64,000 bases of DNA, taken from Sphingomonas sp. TREG-RG-20F-R18-01. GTDB taxonomy: Bacteria; Pseudomonadota; Alphaproteobacteria; Sphingomonadales; Sphingomonadaceae. The position numbers and the translations under genes were made by a program. The DNA is taken from NCBI RefSeq assembly GCF_022662475.1, contig NZ_JAKNQQ010000005.1:124001-188000 (forward strand). Reading direction: 5' to 3'. Below the pieces are notes generated by a model. It ran no database searches, had not been told where the DNA came from, and saw only the letters and a list, made by a program, of their open reading frames with translations. Within the stretch, counting starts at the first letter, position 1. Each line of letters starts with the position of its first letter. Below are positions 8,748-16,903 of this stretch, piece by piece.

Positions 8748-9073
8748 GGTTCAACGTCCTCCTCGGCACCAATCGCCAGGGTATGATTGAGGCCGAGCGC
8801 CGAAATGCGCGCGGCGAAGGCTGGGCTGGGATTGACGATCGCAAAGGCGCGGCCCGCGGCCTGCGAGTCGATCCTCGCGGCGATCAACAGTTGGAGGACC
8901 GCCTGCCCGACGCTTTCGACGCTGCTGGCGTCGATCGTCACGCGCTCGCCGAAATTGGCGGCGAGAACGAGCCGGACCTTGAGGTCCTCGGCGGTCACGG
9001 TGGTGCCATGGGCGGGCAGGCAGATCTGGTCCACCATGATCCCCGGATCAGGCTGGTTGGGAATTAAGGTCAT
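8744..9073 (-). CDS. STAS-domain protein of the che operon
   Basis: A 109-residue STAS domain protein (SpoIIAA-like fold) between motA and cheY. The strand-helix pattern VTIDASSVESVGQAVLQLLIAA contains the serine pair at the usual phosphorylation turn. Such STAS genes are common at the head of alphaproteobacterial che operons but their role is not well fixed. The ATG at 9073 lies inside the motA end with GAGG upstream; an ATG at 9037, after the motA stop, is an alternative that loses 12 residues. Confidence 0.85.
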   Translation of the reverse strand: MTLIPNQPDPGIMVDQICLPAHGTTVTAEDLKVRLVLAANFGERVTIDASSVESVGQAVLQLLIAARIDSQAAGRAFAIVNPSPAFAARISALGLNHTLAIGAEEDVEP

Positions 9074-9932
9074 TTTTGGCCTCGTCGAGTGCGGTCTCGA
9101 GTTGCTGGAATGTCGGCGCGTGGTCCGACGGCGTGGCACGGCGCGCGATCTCGATCGCGACCTGCGTGGGCATGCCCTGCGCGTGCGCGACGATCGCGGT
9201 CTTGGCGATGACGAACGGCTTTCCGTCCGCCTCGACGATCTGGAGCAGTTTCGCGGCGAGCGGTCCGACCAGACAATAGGCCAGCAGCACGCCGAGGAAG
9301 GTCCCGACCAGCGCGCCGCCAATCATCGCGCCCAGGACTTCGACGGGTTTGTCGATCGATCCCATCGTCTTGATGACCCCCAGCACGGCCGCGACGATCC
9401 CGATCGCAGGGAGGCCGTCGGCCATCGCCTGCAGCGCATGTTGCGGGGCGAGTTCGTGATGATGATGAGCCTCGATGTCGTTTTCCATCGCCTCGGCCAG
9501 CTGATGCGGATCCTCGAAATTGACCGTCATCATCCGCAGGTAATCGCAGATGAACTCGATCAGATGATGGTCGCCGAGCAAGCGCGGGAAGCGGTTGAAC
9601 AGGCGGCTTTCCTTGGGATTGTCGAGATGCGGCTCGATCGCCGTCGCGCCACCTTTCTTGAACGTGACCAGCAGCCCGAACAGCATCGTCAGCAGGTCGC
9701 GGTAATCCTGGTCCTTCCACCGACTGCCCTTGAAGGCACGCAGCAGCCCGGCCCCGGCCTTCTTCACCACGCCCATCGGGTTCGACACGATGAACGCACC
9801 GATCGCGGCGCCGGCGATCGCCATCAACTCGTGCGGGAGCGCCTCGAGAATGATCTCCAGCTTGCCGCCGCTCATCAGGAAACTCCCGAAGACGCAGGCC
9901 AGGATGATCACGAGACCAACGCCGTTGAGCAT
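9048..9932 (-). CDS. motA: Flagellar motor stator protein MotA
   Basis: MotA forms the pentameric ring of the proton-driven stator. The 294-residue protein has four membrane helices (about 1-22, 28-50, 165-190, 200-225) and a cytoplasmic loop with the rotor-facing KKGGATAIEPH segment, the position where other MotA proteins have the charged residues that contact FliG. Conserved prolines lie in ADGLPAIGIVAAVLG. It is the first gene of the operon that runs leftward to the PilZ gene. A CTATAAT box lies 44 nt upstream. Confidence 0.96.
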   Translation of the reverse strand: MLNGVGLVIILACVFGSFLMSGGKLEIILEALPHELMAIAGAAIGAFIVSNPMGVVKKAGAGLLRAFKGSRWKDQDYRDLLTMLFGLLVTFKKGGATAIEPHLDNPKESRLFNRFPRLLGDHHLIEFICDYLRMMTVNFEDPHQLAEAMENDIEAHHHHELAPQHALQAMADGLPAIGIVAAVLGVIKTMGSIDKPVEVLGAMIGGALVGTFLGVLLAYCLVGPLAAKLLQIVEADGKPFVIAKTAIVAHAQGMPTQVAIEIARRATPSDHAPTFQQLETALDEAKNDLNSQPA

Positions 9933-9976
9933 ATGCGATGCCTACCCCTCCGATCCGCCACCATGCGGTCTGGCAG

Positions 9977-9983
9977 ATTATAG
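9977..9983 (-). promoter_or_regulatory. CTATAAT -10-like box upstream of motA
   Basis: CTATAAT on the minus strand ends 44 nt before the motA start. No TTGAC-like -35 element is seen at 16-18 nt spacing. Similar boxes stand before the other flagellar transcription units in this window. Confidence 0.45.
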
Positions 9984-10086
9984 AGTGCTGGCGGGATGGG
10001 CGGTTGCCGGTCGATCGTTTTCACGGGACGAGCGCGCTCGGTCCACGTCGGGGACGGCGCCCGCGACCGGGACCGTCGCCGAACGC

Positions 10087-10093
10087 CTAGAAT
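10087..10093 (+). promoter_or_regulatory. CTAGAAT -10-like box upstream of flaF
   Basis: CTAGAAT ends 29 nt before the flaF ATG and is one mismatch from the CTATAAT box shared by flagellar units. It has no clear -35. Confidence 0.35.
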
Positions 10094-10122
10094 AGACGCA
10101 AACCCCCTTTGCAGGAGCACTC

Positions 10123-10482
10123 ATGTCGGTTGAGGCCTATTGTCGCGCGCGGACGATCGTCGAAAGCCCCCGGGCGACCGAGCGTCGGCTGATCGGACAG
10201 ATGATCGGGACCATGATCGCGGCGCGCGACGAGGGGCTGCAGGGCATCGAGCTGATGCCGGTGCTGCACCGCAATCGCGAGATGTGGACTACCTTCGCCG
10301 CCGCCTGTGGCGCACCCGGCAATGCGCTGCCCGACAGCTTGCGGGCCGGCATCATCTCGATCGGGCTGTGGGTCGATCGCTTTACCAGTGACGTGATCGC
10401 CGGGCGCGCATCGATCGACCCGCTGATCGGGGTGAACCGGTCGATCCTCGACGGCCTCGCGACCGAGCCGCTCGCGGCCTGA
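10123..10482 (+). CDS. flaF: Flagellar biosynthesis regulator FlaF
   Basis: FlaF works with FlbT in alphaproteobacteria to set flagellin synthesis after transcription; in Caulobacter FlaF favours flagellin production and FlbT represses it. The 119-residue protein matches the FlaF family: N-terminal AYCRARTIVESPRATERRLIG, then an amphipathic helical body and DRFTSDVIAG. AGGAG lies 7 nt before the ATG. It is a single gene divergent from motA and convergent with the FixJ-type gene. It is separated from flbT by about 9.5 kb, while in many relatives the two are neighbours. Confidence 0.85.
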   Translation: MSVEAYCRARTIVESPRATERRLIGQMIGTMIAARDEGLQGIELMPVLHRNREMWTTFAAACGAPGNALPDSLRAGIISIGLWVDRFTSDVIAGRASIDPLIGVNRSILDGLATEPLAA

Positions 10483-10489
10483 GCGCCGC

Positions 10490-11104
10490 TCAGTCCGTCA
10501 ACAGGCCCGCGGCGAAAGCGAGCCGCAACGCTTCGGACAGGCTGCTGACGTCGAGCTTCTGCATCATGTTGGCGCGATAGATCTCGACCGTGCGGGGCGA
10601 GAGGTCGAGATCATGCGCGATCACCTTGTTCGCGCGCCCCTCGATCAATCCGAGCAGGACCTCACGCTCGCGCGGCGACAAGCTGGCAAGACGGGCGCGG
10701 GCGTCGTCCGTCCGGGCGTTGCGCGCGGTCATGTCCTCGAACCGGTCAAAGGCGGCGTCGATCACATCCAGCAATCGATCGGGATCATACGGCTTTTCGA
10801 GAAAATCGAAGGCGCCTGCCTTCATCGCCTGGACGGCAATGCCGACTTCGCCGCGTCCCGTCAGCATCACCGCCGCGAAATGATCGCGCCGGGGTTGCAG
10901 CGCGCGCAGCACATCCAACCCGGTCGCGCCGGGCATGTGGAAATCGAGGAGCAGCACGCCACGGTCCATCGCATCGATCGCGTCGAGGAACGCATCCCCG
11001 GACGGGAAGCCGCGGACGATCAGCCCGGACACCTGCTGGAGCAGGGTCTGCAACGAAAGCCGGACCGGATCGTCGTCGTCGACCACATAGACGCTGCGCA
11101 TCAT
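10490..11104 (-). CDS. FixJ-family two-component response regulator
   Basis: A 204-residue regulator with an N-terminal receiver (acidic VVDDDDPVRLSL, phospho-Asp54 in LLLDFHMPG, lysine in FLEKPYDP) and a C-terminal LuxR-type HTH (LSPREREVLLGLIEGRANKV, then DLSPRTVEIYRANMM). This is the FixJ/NarL-like arrangement. Its ATG overlaps the stop of the upstream kinase gene, so it is the cognate partner. Targets are unknown; the position beside flaF and flagellar genes suggests control of motility or micro-oxic metabolism. It lacks a recognisable own promoter. Confidence 0.9.
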   Translation of the reverse strand: MMRSVYVVDDDDPVRLSLQTLLQQVSGLIVRGFPSGDAFLDAIDAMDRGVLLLDFHMPGATGLDVLRALQPRRDHFAAVMLTGRGEVGIAVQAMKAGAFDFLEKPYDPDRLLDVIDAAFDRFEDMTARNARTDDARARLASLSPREREVLLGLIEGRANKVIAHDLDLSPRTVEIYRANMMQKLDVSSLSEALRLAFAAGLLTD

Positions 11105-13761
11105 CGCTGTGTGCCCCCTGATTCCTTGACGACGCGCGGTACGGTGAACCGGAATTCGGCACCGCCCGAGGCGAGGTTTTCCGCCTGCAGGCTGCCCCCG
11201 TGCGCTTCCACGATACGACGGCAGATCGACAGGCCGATGCCCATTCCCGCTTTCCCCTTGGTCGAGGTAAACGGCATGTACAGTTGCGCCAGGATCGCCG
11301 CCGCGATGCCCGGTCCGGTGTCGGATACGGCGATCTCGATCCATTCCGCGTCGACCACGCGCGATGCGATCCGGATCCGCCGCCGTTCCTTGGCAACGGT
11401 GTACAGAGCATCCAGGCTGTTGCGCAGGAGATTGACGAGCACCTGCTGCACCTGGATGCGATCCGCGAACATGAAGTCGGCGTCGGGTGCCAGCTCGTAG
11501 CAGATGGTCACGTCGAGCCGTTCGTAGCCGACGAGGACCAGCGCACTCGCGGCGCGGATCGCCGCCTCGACCGGCTCGATGCGCGTCTCGGTCTCATGCC
11601 GCGAGGCGAAGTCGCGCATCCGCCGGATGATTTCGCCCGCGCGCAGGGATTGGTCGCCCGCGGCGATGATCTGGTCGCGCAGGGCGTCCTCGTTGCGATC
11701 CGCCTGCGCGAGCCCGCGCCGGGCCGCCGCAAGATAATTGGAAATGGCGGTCAGCGGCTGGTTGATCTCATGCGCCAGGCCAGCGGCCAGTTCACCCATC
11801 GCGTTCAACCTTCCGACATGGGTCAACTCGCTGCGCAGCGAACCGAGCCGTTCCTCGGTCTCGATCCGTTCGGAAATATCGCGAACGAACCCGGTGAAGA
11901 CCCGGACACCGGCATAGCGCGCTTCACCCACCCGCAGTTCGATCGGCACTTCGCGCCCGTCGATCCGACGCGCGGTCAGGAAGCGCGTTCGATCGATCAC
12001 GCGTTTCGTACCCGTTCGGAGATAATGCAGCAGGTAGCCATCGTGCCGGACGCGATGGTCGTCGGGCATCAGCATCGACACGTTCGCCCCCACCACTTGT
12101 CGCGCGGCATAGCCGAACAACCGTTCGGCGGCCGGGCTGAAGGTGAGGATGATGCCCGTTTCGTCGATGACAATCATCGCATCCGGCACGGTCTCGAGCA
12201 CGGAGCGCAGCTGTGCCTCGCGCGCGGCGAGCTGTATTTCGTTCGCTACCCGGTCGGTTACGTCGATGTTGACCCCGATCGCGCGCGTGAGCTGGCCCGT
12301 GCCGTCGTAGAAACACCGCGAGGAACCTTCGATCGTGCGGACCTCGCCGTCGGCGCGCCGCATGCGATAGCGAAAGGAGAAGCGGTCCGCCTTCGCCCAG
12401 ACGGCGGCGGCCATCCGCTTTTCGATGATCACCCGGTCCTCGGGAAAGACATCCGCTGCCCAGCTCGCATAATCGCGGACGGAGCCCGCCGGAATGCCCA
12501 GCAACGTCTCTGTATTCGCAACCCAATGGATCGCATTGCTCTCCACGTTCCACTCGAACACACCGATCGAATGGGCCTGCGCCGCGAGCAGCAAGCGCGC
12601 CTCGCTATCGCCCAGCGCGCGTTCGGCGGCGGCGCGCGCGGTGATGTCGCTCATCGACAATATGGAAAGTCGGCTGGCGCTGCCGGCGCTGCGCGCGACC
12701 TCGAGCAGGCGGAGCGCGTGGCCGTCGCGATGCCGTTCGATCAATTCGATCCCCTCGCGCTGGTCGTTCGATCGCGAGAGCGGCGGCGGCCCCCCCTCCA
12801 GCGTTCGAGACTGCAGCAACGCATATTTGTTTTTGCCGACCGCATGCGCCGCCGGCCAGCCGTAGAGATCCTCGCAACCGCGCGACCAGTGTGCGATCGT
12901 TCCCGAGGAATCGATCATCACGATCGGTGCGCAGTCGAGCGCGTTCGCGAAATTGCGTGTCGCCATGCGTTCGGCGACCAACCCCGTGATCAGCCACCAG
13001 ATGACCGCGCCCAGGACAATCGTCTCCAGCGGCACGACCGCCATGAACTGGGTCGGATCGGGCGGCGCGGGAAGGATCAGTCCCTGCAGCACCTCGATCA
13101 GCGCCGGGGTGACGAGAATGGCCGGAAGGACCAGATGCAGGTTGCGCCAGCCCCTGATCTCCTGCTGCGCGAGCGCCACCAGGGCGGCATCGCACGCTTC
13201 GATCAGCACGGCGATCGCGAGCACCATCGCCGGGATCGCGACAGGCACCGCGACGGCCGTATTCTGCAACGAGGCGGGCGAAGGGCTCGCGCGCAAGGTC
13301 ACGTCGAGCGCGATCATGACCAGGCTGGTTGCCAGCGCGGCCGTCAACGCCGCGATCCGCGTAAAGTCGACGCGGCGAACCCGCAGCAACGCCACGCTGA
13401 CCAAGAGCAGGCCCAGGATCACCGGCATCCCCCCGGCGCTATCGAGAATACCGGGATGCGCGGGACCGCGCACGAGAGTCACGGTGACAATCAGCGCGGG
13501 ACCCGTCAGCAGACTGGCGATGATCCAGACCGGCGCGGGCCGATGGGTTGCGGTCAATGCGGCGCAGACGAGCAAAAGACCAACGGCGTCGGCCGGCCGG
13601 GCCACCATCCCGCCATGGCCAAAATCGAGCAAGTCAGGGATGCGAAGCGCCCAACCCAGAAGAACGGTAACAGTACTGGCGATGCAGACCACCAAGCAGG
13701 CGATACGGCTCGTTCGGCGGACCGGGTCTGTTGCAGGGCGCACTTCCGCTGACTTCGGCAC
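11101..13761 (-). CDS. FixL-like membrane sensor histidine kinase with a probable heme PAS domain
   Basis: An 886-residue kinase. Residues about 18-260 hold some seven membrane helices. Three PAS domains follow (about 275-370, 385-500, 510-635), then HisKA with phospho-acceptor His664 (AGLAHEINQPLTAIS) and an ATPase domain (NLLRNSLDAL, DTGPGI, GMGIGLSI). The third PAS is strikingly FixL-like: His573 in the RHDGY motif lies where Bradyrhizobium FixL has its heme ligand His200, and an arginine 20 residues later matches FixL Arg220; the Arg206 position is His. It probably binds heme and senses O2 or another gas. It is coupled to the downstream FixJ-type gene. Confidence 0.85.
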   Translation of the reverse strand: MPKSAEVRPATDPVRRTSRIACLVVCIASTVTVLLGWALRIPDLLDFGHGGMVARPADAVGLLLVCAALTATHRPAPVWIIASLLTGPALIVTVTLVRGPAHPGILDSAGGMPVILGLLLVSVALLRVRRVDFTRIAALTAALATSLVMIALDVTLRASPSPASLQNTAVAVPVAIPAMVLAIAVLIEACDAALVALAQQEIRGWRNLHLVLPAILVTPALIEVLQGLILPAPPDPTQFMAVVPLETIVLGAVIWWLITGLVAERMATRNFANALDCAPIVMIDSSGTIAHWSRGCEDLYGWPAAHAVGKNKYALLQSRTLEGGPPPLSRSNDQREGIELIERHRDGHALRLLEVARSAGSASRLSILSMSDITARAAAERALGDSEARLLLAAQAHSIGVFEWNVESNAIHWVANTETLLGIPAGSVRDYASWAADVFPEDRVIIEKRMAAAVWAKADRFSFRYRMRRADGEVRTIEGSSRCFYDGTGQLTRAIGVNIDVTDRVANEIQLAAREAQLRSVLETVPDAMIVIDETGIILTFSPAAERLFGYAARQVVGANVSMLMPDDHRVRHDGYLLHYLRTGTKRVIDRTRFLTARRIDGREVPIELRVGEARYAGVRVFTGFVRDISERIETEERLGSLRSELTHVGRLNAMGELAAGLAHEINQPLTAISNYLAAARRGLAQADRNEDALRDQIIAAGDQSLRAGEIIRRMRDFASRHETETRIEPVEAAIRAASALVLVGYERLDVTICYELAPDADFMFADRIQVQQVLVNLLRNSLDALYTVAKERRRIRIASRVVDAEWIEIAVSDTGPGIAAAILAQLYMPFTSTKGKAGMGIGLSICRRIVEAHGGSLQAENLASGGAEFRFTVPRVVKESGGTQR

Positions 13762-13867
13762 TTTCCTCCTGCAACAACAGAGTTACCATTTGCGACAATA
13801 AGCGACGACGGACCGCGAAACGCAAGAGCCGCCACACCCACCGTATCCGCCGATGGTTAAGACTGTG

Positions 13868-14998
13868 CTACATGAAGGTCGCGGCGACGATGGCGCCGAG
13901 GTGATCCGACGGTCGCTGGTCGAACGCGATCTCGACCGGCGGGGACGTACTGTAGCCGAACATGCGTCCGTCGCGATCGACCGTCACCGCAACGATCCGG
14001 AGCGCCGTCACTTGCGTTTCCTCCGCAGCATCGTCCTGCCCGAGCGTGGCGGTTTCGTCCACGACCGCGAGCCCTCCCGCGACCGGGTACCGATCGGGGT
14101 CGACGATAACGATCGCATTGCCGGGCAATCCGCCGCCCAGCGTCGGGCGACAGGCGCGCAACCCGAACGCCCGCGATCCCGCGTCGCCGATTTCCAGGAT
14201 CATGATCCCGGTAGGGGTTCGCGCGATCAGCCCGTTGCCGAGCGGCGTGCCGAAGACCGGGAGACGCCGTCCGCCCTGCCCGTCCGGCGCCACCGCACTG
14301 ACCGTTCCGCTACGCAGGTTGGCGATCTCGGCGCGCAGCGCCACCATCCGCTCGCGCATGCGCTGGCCCCGCAACGCCGGGTTCTGCATCGCCACCACCA
14401 TCGCGTGCAGCGTGCCGTCCGCGGCCTGTATCGAAAGCTTTTGGCGCAGTGCAGCTTCGTCCGGCACCTCGAGCATCTGGCAGATTGCGGCCTGAGTCGT
14501 TGCGTTCCAGCGGGCGAACGGTCGCTGCGCATTCTCGATGCGTGACAGCGTAACCGGGGCGATGCCGTAAGTCCGCTCGATCGCGGCGATCGTCAGCGTG
14601 CGATCGGCCTGGCGCCGCAACCGGATCGCCGCCGCCAGCGACAGCGCGAAGACTTCTTCGGGAACATCCACCGCCCGCCGATCGGCAAAGGGAGCGGCCC
14701 AGCGATCGATCGAGAACTGCGGCGCATCGAGGTCCAGCAGCAGGTCTTCCGCCTGAATTCCAAGCGTGTCGGCAATTCTGCCCAGCTCATGCGCGCGCGG
14801 GACGACCTCGCCGCGCTCGATCTTCGATAGCCGGATGTAAGGGATGTCCGGGATACGGCTCGAGAAGGGCAGCAGCCGGGAAAAACCGGCGCGCTGTCGC
14901 GCTTCGCGTACTCGGTTCGGGAATACCACGGCGCGGAACGGGTCGACGGTCAGAGCATTAGGCAAAGGCGGAATATCGTCGGCGTCGACCAAGCTCAT
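13868..14998 (-). CDS. Double-HTH XRE-type regulator with S24/LexA-like C-terminal fold
   Basis: A 376-residue regulator. The first Cro/C1-type HTH is at about residues 25-95 (RVREARQRAGFSR ... IRLSKIERGEVVP) and a second at about 118-185 (TIAAIERTYGIAPVTLSRIE). The last 130 residues contain LPGNAIVIVDPDRYPVAGG, which resembles the dimerisation/peptidase fold of LexA-type (S24) repressors, but the GxSM nucleophile motif is absent (RPTLGGG instead), so cleavage activity is unlikely. It may recognise a ligand. The gene stands alone between the kinase and the sigma-like operon. Function is not known. Confidence 0.75.
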   Translation of the reverse strand: MSLVDADDIPPLPNALTVDPFRAVVFPNRVREARQRAGFSRLLPFSSRIPDIPYIRLSKIERGEVVPRAHELGRIADTLGIQAEDLLLDLDAPQFSIDRWAAPFADRRAVDVPEEVFALSLAAAIRLRRQADRTLTIAAIERTYGIAPVTLSRIENAQRPFARWNATTQAAICQMLEVPDEAALRQKLSIQAADGTLHAMVVAMQNPALRGQRMRERMVALRAEIANLRSGTVSAVAPDGQGGRRLPVFGTPLGNGLIARTPTGIMILEIGDAGSRAFGLRACRPTLGGGLPGNAIVIVDPDRYPVAGGLAVVDETATLGQDDAAEETQVTALRIVAVTVDRDGRMFGYSTSPPVEIAFDQRPSDHLGAIVAATFM

Positions 14999-15086
14999 CT
15001 ACCTTGTTCCCGGGCCTGTCGACCGGACATACCCCATCCAGAGCATAGGCTGGCACCGGGGGAGGGTAAATCCTCCATTCCGGGGG

Positions 15087-15629
15087 TCAATGGCATCGTT
15101 GGGGCGCTCGGCGTGGCGCTCGCAGCAGGGCGAGCCCACCGTCCGGCGAGAACCGTTTCAGCGCAATCAGGCCCCGCGGGTCGGCCAGGCGTCGGTCGAT
15201 CCAGCCCGGCTCCATCGGCCACAGGTCCTCCGGCGTGATCGCAATCCCCGTACCATCGCTCAGGATCCCGATCCGCGCTGGCCGGGCGCGTTCCGGCCAG
15301 CGCGCGCGCAGCAGATCGAACAAGAGCTTCGACGTCCGTACGATCTGGCGATCCCGGCGACGGTTGGTATCGAGCACGACGTCCGTCGCGCATAACTTCC
15401 GGTCCCAACACCGCAGGTGGATCCCGGCGCTGCCGAATTCCGCGGCCGAAGCGATCAACACCGTGCCGTGCGCCGGATCGTCGCGCTCCAGCAGCGACCC
15501 GATCGCGCAGCAGAAGTTGGTGGCGACGGTATCCAACAGCGTATCGCTGAACGGGACGAGCGTGGCGGCCAAGGGATCGAGCGGCTCGTCGGCACGCGCG
15601 GTAGGGCTGGAGAGCGACGCAGCGCGCAT
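15087..15629 (-). CDS. Protein of unknown function coupled to the sigma-like gene
   Basis: A 180-residue protein that I do not recognise. Its ATG overlaps the stop of the sigma-like gene (ATGA at 15629-15631), so the two are made together; a GTG one codon upstream is an alternative start. It has no signal peptide or membrane helix. The middle contains a Cys pair (NFCCAIGSLLE) and a β-rich block ending in DVVLDTNRRRD. Codon use matches neighbouring real genes. Coupling to a sigma-like protein makes a regulator or partner (for example an anti-sigma or co-activator) possible, but this is inference. Confidence 0.65.
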   Translation of the reverse strand: MRAASLSSPTARADEPLDPLAATLVPFSDTLLDTVATNFCCAIGSLLERDDPAHGTVLIASAAEFGSAGIHLRCWDRKLCATDVVLDTNRRRDRQIVRTSKLLFDLLRARWPERARPARIGILSDGTGIAITPEDLWPMEPGWIDRRLADPRGLIALKRFSPDGGLALLRAPRRAPQRCH

Positions 15630-16696
15630 CACTGCAGCCGATCGCTGCTGATCGCGCCAAAACCGTACCGCAGGGGTTCGCCACGCAGGCCATCCAGGGT
15701 CCGGTCGATCGCATCGGTTCCGTCGATCGCCTCGACCGCTGCCGGGTCGAGCACGATCACGCGTGCCAATGCATTATGGGGCGCATGCGTATCGGGCAGG
15801 ATCGTGGTGTCGGCCGCACCGTGGTCGGTCTTGCGCCGGCGCGGGTGCGGTTTGCGACGGTCGGCAAAGCCCGCGAAGCGCGGGTCCGACGTCGCGATCT
15901 CGGCAACCACGCGAGCGGCGCGCTTGGCCACCTGGCGGGCGCGTTCGCGCTCGATCGGGCATGTGTCGACATCCTCGGCCGGCATCGGATCGTCGCGCAG
16001 GCGGCGCTCGACCAACGCGCGCTGGGTTGCGATCCGCGACTCCAGTTCGGCAAGGTCGCTCGCATCCGGCGTTACCGGCTTCGCGCGGAACCGCGGCAGT
16101 GACGTCGTCTCGGACTGGACCGAACGGACGCTGCGCGCCTTGCGCTTCAGCTGGTCGACGCCAACCTGGCGCAATTGCGCGACATAAGCGTCGAGCAGCG
16201 CGGTCCGCAGGTCGTCCGCCATCATGCCATCGACCCCCGCTTCGGTACGGTCGAGCGCGGCTTCGTCCTCGATCATCGCCTCGAGCGAAGTGGGTTCGCC
16301 ATCGGGCCCGATCGTGGCGGCGTGCAGCGACACCGTGGTCGCCTCGACCCGGCGCGCGGACTGACGCTGGTCCGTCATCAGCCGGAAGCGCAAGCTCTGC
16401 AGTTCGCCGCGCAGCTGCCAGTTGACGAAAGTGGTGAATTGCGCGCGGGTCGGGTCATACGCCTCGATGGCGCGGTGCACGCCGATCGCACAGCATTGTT
16501 CGGCATCGTCCCAATGGGCGGTCAGGCCATATTGGCGAATGAAATGCCGGATCCGCGGCGCGATGATCTTGAGGACCGCGGCGAAGGCGCGATCGGCGAG
16601 GATCCGCTGCCGCGTCGTCGGCGTCGCGCCAGGCGCCGGGCGGTTGGCGATGACGTCGGCGACGGCGGCTTCCAGGGCAATGGTGGTCTTCGACAT
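15629..16696 (-). CDS. Sigma-70-like protein with region 2 and no visible region 4
   Basis: A 355-residue protein. Residues about 42-115 match sigma-70 region 2: DDAEQCCAIGVHRAIEAYDP then FTTFVNWQLRGELQSLRFR, the core-binding and -10-recognising part. The following TVSLHAATIGPDGEPTSLE and IEDEAALDRTE resemble the RpoH-type linker after region 2. The last 160 residues are Arg-rich and show no helix-turn-helix of region 4. GGGGGAG precedes the ATG at 16696; a longer upstream start is rejected. It lies among flagellar genes and no other sigma gene is in the window, so it is a candidate flagellar sigma factor; that role is inferred. Confidence 0.75.
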   Translation of the reverse strand: MSKTTIALEAAVADVIANRPAPGATPTTRQRILADRAFAAVLKIIAPRIRHFIRQYGLTAHWDDAEQCCAIGVHRAIEAYDPTRAQFTTFVNWQLRGELQSLRFRLMTDQRQSARRVEATTVSLHAATIGPDGEPTSLEAMIEDEAALDRTEAGVDGMMADDLRTALLDAYVAQLRQVGVDQLKRKARSVRSVQSETTSLPRFRAKPVTPDASDLAELESRIATQRALVERRLRDDPMPAEDVDTCPIERERARQVAKRAARVVAEIATSDPRFAGFADRRKPHPRRRKTDHGAADTTILPDTHAPHNALARVIVLDPAAVEAIDGTDAIDRTLDGLRGEPLRYGFGAISSDRLQ

Positions 16697-16774
16697 GAGC
16701 TCCCCCAGGGGCTGTCGGGAGCAGCACCGTTGCTGTTCCCGTTGCGCCAACCATGCCCGCCGGGGTTAAATGGG

Positions 16775-16782
16775 ATTATAAC
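16775..16782 (-). promoter_or_regulatory. GTTATAAT -10-like box upstream of the sigma-like gene
   Basis: GTTATAAT on the minus strand lies 78 nt before the ATG in a locally AT-rich 207-bp gap between two leftward genes. A second TATAGGAT sequence lies just upstream of it. No clear -35 is visible. Confidence 0.35.
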
Positions 16783-16903
16783 TATCCTATACGTAAAACC
16801 CCGAGGTCGAACTGTCCGTCGACCGCTAAACTCATGTAGTTAAGCGGTTTACAATGGGTACCGGGTCGTTAACCATTCTATAGGATGAATGCAGCTTCGC
16901 CCC

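Noticed and set aside
11200..13752. 850-codon open frame opposite the FixL-like kinase
   Set aside because: Antisense shadow; the minus-strand kinase has full domain architecture.
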